This document shows positions 7,857 to 12,590 of a stretch of 12,590 bases of DNA, one piece after another. Made by a program: the position numbers and the translations under genes. Source of the stretch: Pseudomonadota bacterium. Its GTDB lineage: Bacteria; Pseudomonadota; Alphaproteobacteria; Sphingomonadales; Sphingomonadaceae. Within the stretch, counting starts at the first letter, position 1; every line of letters begins with the position of its first letter. The notes under the pieces were generated by a model that ran no database searches, was not told the DNA's origin, and saw only the letters and a list, made by a program, of their open reading frames with translations. Where the stretch lies: the NCBI GenBank assembly GCA_023390415.1, contig JAEWCW010000198.1:1-12590 (forward strand), written 5' to 3'.

Positions 7857-7888
7857 TTCGTTTATCGATTGGCCAGTTTAACCTTATT

Positions 7889-8683
7889 CTATGTCCCGCG
7901 GCCACGGCGACGCGGATGGGTGATCGCCCGGATCATCCCGCGCAGCGCCTGGATCTCGCGCGCCGACCAGCCTGGCTTGGTCAGAATGGTACGGATCGTG
8001 TTGAGAGTCGCTGGAGTCCGGTCGGGTGGGAAGAAATAGCCGACCTCGTCGAGCGCCTCGTTGACCTGGCCGATCAGGCCTTCGAGATGCACGTGCTCGG
8101 CCCGCGGTTCCGCCGGCTCGCCCTCGGTCGGAACGGCGAGCGCGCCGTGCTTCGACCATTCGTAGGCGACCAGGATCACGGCCTGGGCGAGGTTCAGGGA
8201 CCGGAACTCGGGATTGATCGGCACGGTGAGGATCTTCTGGGCGATCGCGACCTCGTCCGTTTCCAGGCCGGAGCGCTCGGCGCCGAACAGGATCGCCGCC
8301 GGCTCGCCGACCGCGCGCAATTCCCGAGCGGCTTCTTCCGGGGTCACGACTGGAACGACCAGCCCGCGCTTGCGGACCGTCGTCGCATAGACATGGGCGC
8401 AATCGGCGACCGCCTCCGCCACCGTCTCGAACACACGCGCCTGCTCGAGCACGACGTCCGCCCCGGAAGCCGCCGGCCCCGCTGCCGGATTGGGCCAGCC
8501 GTCGCGCGGGCTCACCAGCCGAAGATCGGTCAGCCCGAAATTCAGCATCGCCCGCGCCGCCTTCCCGATATTCTCGCCGAGCTGCGGGCGGACGAGGACG
8601 ATTGCCGGCGGTCTTGGAGACCGGCCCGCGCCTTCGCTCGATTCGTCCCGAGAACCGGCCTCGATACCTTCAGGTGCGCCCAT
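7889..8683 (-). CDS. SPOUT-class RNA 2'-O-methyltransferase, TrmJ/TrmH family
   Basis: This 264-residue protein should transfer methyl from S-adenosylmethionine to a ribose 2'-OH, most likely position 32 of tRNA as in TrmJ. After a disordered N-terminus of about 25 residues come the SPOUT motifs: VLVRPQLGENIGKAARAMLN (29-48), the nucleotide/AdoMet knot ILFGAERSGL (131-140) and VPINPEFRSLNLAQAV (154-169). A TrmJ-like C-terminal extension (about 195-260) follows. The ATG at 8683 is 2 bases after the nrdR stop and has GAAGGA within the end of nrdR, so much longer upstream frames are rejected. It is the last clear member of the hemA-side run. TrmJ is favoured by length and the C-terminal extension, but another TrmH-family target is possible. 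Confidence 0.88.
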   Translation of the reverse strand: MGAPEGIEAGSRDESSEGAGRSPRPPAIVLVRPQLGENIGKAARAMLNFGLTDLRLVSPRDGWPNPAAGPAASGADVVLEQARVFETVAEAVADCAHVYATTVRKRGLVVPVVTPEEAARELRAVGEPAAILFGAERSGLETDEVAIAQKILTVPINPEFRSLNLAQAVILVAYEWSKHGALAVPTEGEPAEPRAEHVHLEGLIGQVNEALDEVGYFFPPDRTPATLNTIRTILTKPGWSAREIQALRGMIRAITHPRRRGRGT

Positions 8684-8685
8684 CT

Positions 8686-9147
8686 TTATTCCTTCGCCGG
8701 GTCGCCCACCGTCCCGGCGATGGTCTGGAAGTCCTTCGCTTCGGTGAAGTCCTTGTAGACGCTGGCGAATCGTATGTAGGCGACGGGATCGAGGCCGTGC
8801 AGGCCGTTCATCACCAGCTCGCCGATCGCGGTCGATGCGATCTCGCTTTCGCCGCTGGTCTCGATCTGGCGCTGGATCGAGGTGACGAGCCGCTCGATGC
8901 GTTCCGCCGGGACGGGACGCTTGCGGCAGGCCGTCGCGATCGAGCGTTCGAGCTTGGTGCGGTCGAACGGCTCGCGGCGGCCACCGGACTTGACCACATT
9001 GAGCTCGCGCAGCTGGATCCGCTCGAAGGTAGTGAAGCGCGCACCGCAATCCTCGCACTGGCGGCGGCGGCGGATCGAGGCGCCGTCCTCGGTCGGACGG
9101 CTGTCCTTCACCTGGCTGTTCTCATGGGCGCAGAAGGGACAGCGCAC
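8686..9147 (-). CDS. nrdR: Transcriptional repressor NrdR
   Basis: This 153-residue regulator represses ribonucleotide reductase genes in response to ATP/dATP. The N-terminal zinc ribbon has Cys 3, 6, 31 and 34 (MRCPFC and CEDCGARF), and the ATP-cone domain spans about 49-139, with VVKSGGRREPFDRTKLERSI at its start. The length is normal. The start is GTG at 9147, directly abutting the glyA TGA (no gap), with CAGGA upstream inside glyA, so translation is probably coupled. The glyA-nrdR pairing is common in proteobacteria. I did not find an obvious NrdR-box pair or a ribonucleotide reductase gene in the window. Confidence 0.97.
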   Translation of the reverse strand: MRCPFCAHENSQVKDSRPTEDGASIRRRRQCEDCGARFTTFERIQLRELNVVKSGGRREPFDRTKLERSIATACRKRPVPAERIERLVTSIQRQIETSGESEIASTAIGELVMNGLHGLDPVAYIRFASVYKDFTEAKDFQTIAGTVGDPAKE

Positions 9148-10464
9148 TCAGAGATCCTGATAGATCGGAAAGCGTGCGCACAGGGCACGGACCCGGGCGC
9201 GGACGGCGGCCTCGGCCTCGCCATTGCCCTCATGGCCGTTGTCGCGAAGGCCTTCGAGCACGTCGGCGATCATGTCGGCGATGTCGCGGAACTCGGCGAT
9301 CCCGAAGCCGCGGGTGGTGCCGGCAGGCGAGCCGACCCTGATTCCGCTGGTCTTCATCGGCGGCAGCGGATCGTTGGGGATTCCGTTCTTGTTGCAGGTG
9401 ATTCCGGCGCGCTCCAGCGCCTCGTCGGCGTCCTTGCCGGTGATCCCGAGTGGGCGCAGGTCGACCAGCGCGAGATGGGTGTCGGTGCCGCCGGCGACGA
9501 GATCGGCGCCGCGCTCCTTGAGCCGCCCGGCGAGCGCCTGGGCATTATCGATCACCGCTTGGGCGTAGGTGCGGAAGCCCGGCTGAAGCGCCTCGCCGAA
9601 GGCGACCGCCTTGGCCGCGATGACGTGCATCAGCGGACCGCCCTGGAGGCCGGGGAAGACCGCCGAATTGATCTTCTTGGCGATGTCCTCGTCGTCGGTC
9701 AGCACCATGCCGCCGCGCGGGCCGCGGAGAGTCTTGTGGGTGGTGGTGGTGACGACATGGGCGTGGCCGAAGGGGGAGGGGTGGAGCCCCGCCGCAACCA
9801 GGCCGGCGAAATGGGCCATGTCGACCATGAACAAGGCGCCGACCTCGTCCGCGATCGCGCGGAAGCGGGCGAAATCGATGTGGCGCGGATAGGCCGATCC
9901 GCCGGCGATGATCAGCCGGGGCCTGTGCTCGCGGGCCAGCGCCTCGACCTGGTCGAAGTCGATCCGGTGGTCGTCGGCGCGCACGCCGTACTGGACGGCG
10001 TTGAACCATTTGCCCGAAAGCGCCGGCTTGGCGCCGTGGGTAAGGTGGCCGCCGGCGTCGAGCGACAGTCCGAGCAGGGTGTCGCCGGGCTTGGCGAGGG
10101 CGAGGAGGACGGCGCCGTTGGCCTGCGCGCCGCTGTGCGGCTGGACGTTGACGAAGCCGCAGCCGAACAAGGCCTTGGCGCGCTCGATCGCCAGCGTCTC
10201 GGCGGCGTCGGAGGGCGCGCAGCCCTGATAATAGCGCCGCCCGGGATAGCCCTCGGCATATTTGTTGGTGAGCACCGAGCCCTGCGCCTCGAGGACGGCG
10301 CGGCTGACGATATTCTCGGACGCGATGAGCTCGATCTGGTTCTGCTGGCGGTCGAGCTCGGCGGCGATCGCGGCGGCGATCTCGGGGTCTGCCCCGGCCA
10401 GCCGCTCGCTGAAGAAGCCCTCGTGGCGGATGTCGCTGAGGTCGTTGGCGGGGCGGCTGCTCAT
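9148..10464 (-). CDS. glyA: Serine hydroxymethyltransferase
   Basis: This 438-residue PLP enzyme interconverts serine and glycine, passing the one-carbon unit to tetrahydrofolate. Conserved marks are ELIASENIVS at 45-54, LTNKYAEGYPGRRYYQGC at 65-82, Asp 215 and His 218 in VDMAHFAGL, and the PLP lysine Lys 244 in TTTHKTLRGPRGG. It is slightly longer than the usual 415-430, mainly at the N-terminus. The ATG overlaps the rpiB TGA (ATGA), with only a weak GAG upstream, so translational coupling to rpiB is likely. Its product glycine is a substrate of HemA, encoded at the head of the same gene run. Confidence 0.98.
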   Translation of the reverse strand: MSSRPANDLSDIRHEGFFSERLAGADPEIAAAIAAELDRQQNQIELIASENIVSRAVLEAQGSVLTNKYAEGYPGRRYYQGCAPSDAAETLAIERAKALFGCGFVNVQPHSGAQANGAVLLALAKPGDTLLGLSLDAGGHLTHGAKPALSGKWFNAVQYGVRADDHRIDFDQVEALAREHRPRLIIAGGSAYPRHIDFARFRAIADEVGALFMVDMAHFAGLVAAGLHPSPFGHAHVVTTTTHKTLRGPRGGMVLTDDEDIAKKINSAVFPGLQGGPLMHVIAAKAVAFGEALQPGFRTYAQAVIDNAQALAGRLKERGADLVAGGTDTHLALVDLRPLGITGKDADEALERAGITCNKNGIPNDPLPPMKTSGIRVGSPAGTTRGFGIAEFRDIADMIADVLEGLRDNGHEGNGEAEAAVRARVRALCARFPIYQDL

Positions 10465-10913
10465 GCTTGCTCTTTCGCGAAAACGGGGTTGGAAAGCTTC
10501 TCGACCCGGCGGAGGTGGCGATCGCCGCCGAACGGGGTGGCGAGGAAGGTCTCGACGCAGGCCTTGGCCATTTCGAGGCCGATCAGGCGCGCGCCCATGG
10601 CGATGACGTTGGCGTCGTTATGCTCGCGGGCGAGGCGGGCGGAGAGCGGCTCGGAGACGAGCGCGCAGCGCGCCGCCCGGTGCCGGTTGACCGCGATCGA
10701 GATGCCGATTCCCGAGCCGCAGATCGCGATCCCCCGGCTCGCCGCGCCGGACGCGATCGCCTCGGCGAGCTTGTAGCCGTAATCGGGATAATCGACCGAG
10801 GCCGCACCCTCGGGTCCGAGATCGTCCACCTCATGGCCGAGCCCGCGCAGCCAGTCGGCCAGCGCCGCCTTCAGCTCGAGCGCGGCATGATCGGAAGCAA
10901 TGGCGATGCGCAT
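10461..10913 (-). CDS. rpiB: Ribose-5-phosphate isomerase B
   Basis: This 150-residue enzyme interconverts ribulose 5-phosphate and ribose 5-phosphate in the pentose phosphate pathway. LacAB/RpiB landmarks are ASDHAALELK at residues 6-15, the catalytic Cys 65 in AICGSGIGISIAVN, and His 98 in REHNDANVIAMGAR. The length is standard. The ATG has AGGGA 7-8 bases upstream, and the gene overlaps glyA by 4 bases. The rpiB-glyA pairing is widespread in bacteria and supplies ribose and one-carbon units for nucleotide synthesis, which also explains nrdR downstream. It is preceded by a 100-base gap that interrupts an otherwise tight run. Confidence 0.97.
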   Translation of the reverse strand: MRIAIASDHAALELKAALADWLRGLGHEVDDLGPEGAASVDYPDYGYKLAEAIASGAASRGIAICGSGIGISIAVNRHRAARCALVSEPLSARLAREHNDANVIAMGARLIGLEMAKACVETFLATPFGGDRHLRRVEKLSNPVFAKEQA

Positions 10914-10922
10914 GCGCTTTCC

Positions 10923-11015
10923 CTAGTGGAGGCCGATCGGATTCGCCACCGGATACTGCGGCGCGGCCTTGATGAATTGCGCAGGCTGGCGGTGTTCGCT
11001 CAGGCTCGCGAAGCT
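10923..11015 (-). pseudogene. Coding-like frame without a start codon, possible gene remnant
   Basis: The gap between the YdeI-like gene and rpiB reads in one minus-strand frame as 30 sense codons ending in TAG (…QFIKAAPQYPVANPIGLH). Third positions are G or C in 25 of 30 codons, as in real genes here. The frame stays open upstream only to a TGA at 11096-11094 inside the neighbouring gene and contains no ATG, GTG or TTG before residue 53. It may be the 3' end of a deleted gene, the product of a frameshift, or chance. I do not recognise the sequence. Confidence 0.25.
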
Positions 11016-11292
11016 ACGCCGCGACCCATTTCCGCGCCGCGTCGCTGCGATGCGGACAGCCCGGCCAGCAGCAGGGCCGGCGCTTACCCGCCATCAGCTC
11101 TTCCTGCAGCCGCGCCAGGCGCTTGTCCCGTGTCGCCGCCTGCTTGGGGGCCGTCATCCAGCAGATCCACTCGTTGCGCGCCAGCTCGGTCAGGCCGTCC
11201 CATTTCTCGCGAAGGGCGCCGTCGCCCCGGAGCACTGCGCGAAGCTCGAGGGGCAGCTCATGCCTGAAGTCCTTGGATGCCGGCTCTGCCAT
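11014..11292 (-). CDS. YdeI/OmpD-associated-type small protein
   Basis: This 92-residue protein (numbered from the ATG at 11292) matches the C-terminal helical domain of the YdeI/OmpD-associated family: ELRAVLRGDGALREKWDGLTELARNEWICWMTAPKQ is its typical pattern, followed by an arginine-rich helix and a RLQEELMAGKRRP tail. The family is linked to bacteriocin or antimicrobial peptide protection in enterobacteria, but its biochemical role is not known. The C-terminus is unusual, with CCWPGCPHR giving three clustered cysteines that could bind metal. GTG codons at 11298 and 11295 are alternative starts. There is no clear Shine-Dalgarno sequence. The ATG is 12 bases after the hemA stop, suggesting coupling. 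Confidence 0.75.
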   Translation of the reverse strand: MAEPASKDFRHELPLELRAVLRGDGALREKWDGLTELARNEWICWMTAPKQAATRDKRLARLQEELMAGKRRPCCWPGCPHRSDAARKWVAA

Positions 11293-11304
11293 CACCACGC
11301 AGGC

Positions 11305-12519
11305 TCAGGCCGCGAGCCGCATTTCCAGCCGGTCCCAGATCTCGACCAGGGCCTTGGCGAGGTCGTGCATCATCTCTTCGCTGTGCATCGGGCCTGGCGT
11401 GAAGCGCAGGCGCTCGGTGCCGCGGGGGACGGTCGGGAAGTTGATCGGCTGGACGTAGACGCCGTATTCGGCGAGCAGGATGTCGCTGATGCGCTTCGCC
11501 TTGACCGGATCGCCGACCATCAACGGCACGATGTGGGTGGTGGACGGCATCACCGGCAGGTGCGCGGCCTCGAAGATCGCCTTCAGCTTGGCGGCATTGG
11601 CCTGCTGGGCCTCGCGCTCGACGCACGAGGCCTTGAGGTGGCGCACGCTCGCAAGCGCGCCGGCGACCAGCACCGGCGAGAGCGAGGTGGTGAAGATGAA
11701 GCCCGGCGCGTAGCTGCGCACGACGTCGACGATGTTCTTGTCGGCCGCGATATAGCCGCCCATCACGCCGAACGCCTTGCCGAGCGTGCCCTCGATCACG
11801 GTCAGGCGGTCGGCGAGGCCGTCGCGCTCCGAGATTCCGCCGCCGCGCGCGCCGTACATGCCGACGGCGTGCACCTCGTCGAGGTAGGTGATCGCGTTAT
11901 ACTTGTCGGCGAGGTCGCAGATGGCAGCGATCGGCGCGACGTCTCCGTCCATCGAATAGACGCTCTCGAAGGCGATCAGCTTCGGCGCCTCGGGATCGGC
12001 GGCGGCGAGCAACTCCTCGAGATGGGCGAGGTCGTTGTGCCGGAAGACGCGCTTCTCGCAGCCGGAATTGCGGATGCCCGCGATCATCGACGCGTGGTTC
12101 AGGGCGTCCGAGAAGATGATACACCCGGGCAGAAGCTTGCCGAGCGTCGAGAGCGTCGCCTCGTTCGAGATGTAGCCGGAAGTGAAGAGCAGGGCGCTCT
12201 CCTTGCCGTGAAGGTCGGCGAGCTCGCGCTCCAGCTCGATATGATAATGTGTGTTGCCGCCGATATTGCGGGTGCCGCCGGAGCCCGCGCCGACATCGTG
12301 GAGGGCTTCCTCCATCGCTGCGATCACGCTCTCATGCTGGCCCATGGCGAGATAGTCGTTGGAGCACCAGACGGTGATCGGCTTCGGGCCATTATGGCCG
12401 GCGAAGCAGCGCGCGTCCGGGTAGGCGCCGCGATTGCGCAGGATGTCGATGAAGACGCGGTAACGTCCCTCCGCATGCAGCCGGTCGATCGCCTGCGCGA
12501 AGATGCGGTTATAGTCCAA
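11305..12519 (-). CDS. hemA: 5-aminolevulinate synthase
   Basis: This PLP enzyme condenses glycine and succinyl-CoA to 5-aminolevulinate, the first step of haem synthesis by the C4 (Shemin) route typical of alphaproteobacteria. Landmarks are TVWCSNDYL, GAGSGGTRNIGGN, LNHASMI, FESVYSMDGD, DEVHAVGMYG, the PLP lysine in EGTLGKAFG, and VQPINFPTVPRGTERLRFTP. Two TTG codons, 12525 and 12519, are the only starts. From 12519 the protein is 404 residues, begins MDYN, has its catalytic lysine at 248 and aligns without offset to the Rhodobacter enzyme; GGGAG lies 8 bases upstream, so 12519 is preferred. A TTG start implies modest translation. Upstream (12520-12590) I see a CTATAC at 12553-12548 but no convincing -35. 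Confidence 0.97.
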   Translation of the reverse strand: MDYNRIFAQAIDRLHAEGRYRVFIDILRNRGAYPDARCFAGHNGPKPITVWCSNDYLAMGQHESVIAAMEEALHDVGAGSGGTRNIGGNTHYHIELERELADLHGKESALLFTSGYISNEATLSTLGKLLPGCIIFSDALNHASMIAGIRNSGCEKRVFRHNDLAHLEELLAAADPEAPKLIAFESVYSMDGDVAPIAAICDLADKYNAITYLDEVHAVGMYGARGGGISERDGLADRLTVIEGTLGKAFGVMGGYIAADKNIVDVVRSYAPGFIFTTSLSPVLVAGALASVRHLKASCVEREAQQANAAKLKAIFEAAHLPVMPSTTHIVPLMVGDPVKAKRISDILLAEYGVYVQPINFPTVPRGTERLRFTPGPMHSEEMMHDLAKALVEIWDRLEMRLAA

Positions 12520-12590
12520 GCCCAATGCTCCCGGGATCGCCCGACCTGTATAGCGGAACGGCCCAATAGAATGCTAGCCGCCGTTGGTCC

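Noticed and set aside
8684..9058. N-terminal extension of the methyltransferase frame through nrdR
   Set aside because: The extra 125 codons are out of frame with nrdR and unrelated to the family; the ATG at 8683 has a good ribosome-binding site and the conserved domain begins soon after.
8602..10776. Plus-strand open frame of 724 codons opposite nrdR, glyA and rpiB
   Set aside because: It lies exactly antisense to three certain genes and arises from their strong GC3 codon bias, which removes stops on the opposite strand. The translation has low complexity and no family motifs.
12520..12590. Promoter of hemA
   Set aside because: A CTATAC on the minus strand could be a -10, but no -35 lies at a suitable distance, so it was not listed as a feature.

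Overview
The window reads as chromosomal DNA of a GC-rich alphaproteobacterium, most likely a sphingomonad (Sphingomonadales). The evidence is the prolyl-tRNA synthetase start MRLSRYFLPV at the left edge, a C4-pathway 5-aminolevulinate synthase that aligns in register with the Rhodobacter enzyme (catalytic Lys at 248), strong GC3 bias, and the mix of secreted M28 and S9 peptidases. The assignment is inference from family knowledge, not a database search. No phage, IS element, CRISPR array, tRNA or rRNA gene was seen. It is an ordinary housekeeping region with a few interesting non-coding details.

Left part (1-4497). The first codons of proS lie on the minus strand, preceded by a small proline-rich ORF with a strong ribosome-binding site. 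A family 5 uracil-DNA glycosylase runs on the plus strand. A diverged inverted repeat (32 of 38 bases identical) places nearly the same sequence just upstream of both the proS and the glycosylase start codons. The glycosylase meets, tail to tail with a 4-base overlap, a minus-strand run of three tightly spaced genes: M28 peptidase lipoprotein, agmatine deiminase (aguA), N-carbamoylputrescine amidase (aguB). The last two convert agmatine to putrescine.

Middle (4498-7888). A secreted S9 prolyl-oligopeptidase-type peptidase diverges from the M28 gene and ends at a perfect 12-bp hairpin terminator shared with the convergent rpsD (ribosomal protein S4). The rpsD leader can be drawn as a closed stem holding two hairpins plus a pseudoknot, and is a good candidate for an autoregulatory S4 site. 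Upstream of rpsD sits a small secreted protein with two cysteines and a good sigma-70-like promoter.

Right part (7889-12519). A minus-strand gene run, read in transcription order: hemA (5-aminolevulinate synthase, TTG start), a YdeI/OmpD-associated-type small protein, rpiB (ribose-5-phosphate isomerase B), glyA (serine hydroxymethyltransferase), nrdR (ribonucleotide reductase repressor), and a TrmJ/TrmH-type RNA methyltransferase. Junctions are mostly a few bases or overlaps, so this is probably one operon or two. It links glycine formation (GlyA) with glycine use for haem (HemA), and one-carbon/ribose supply with control of deoxynucleotide synthesis. The one larger gap, between the YdeI-like gene and rpiB, carries a coding-like reading frame without a start codon.
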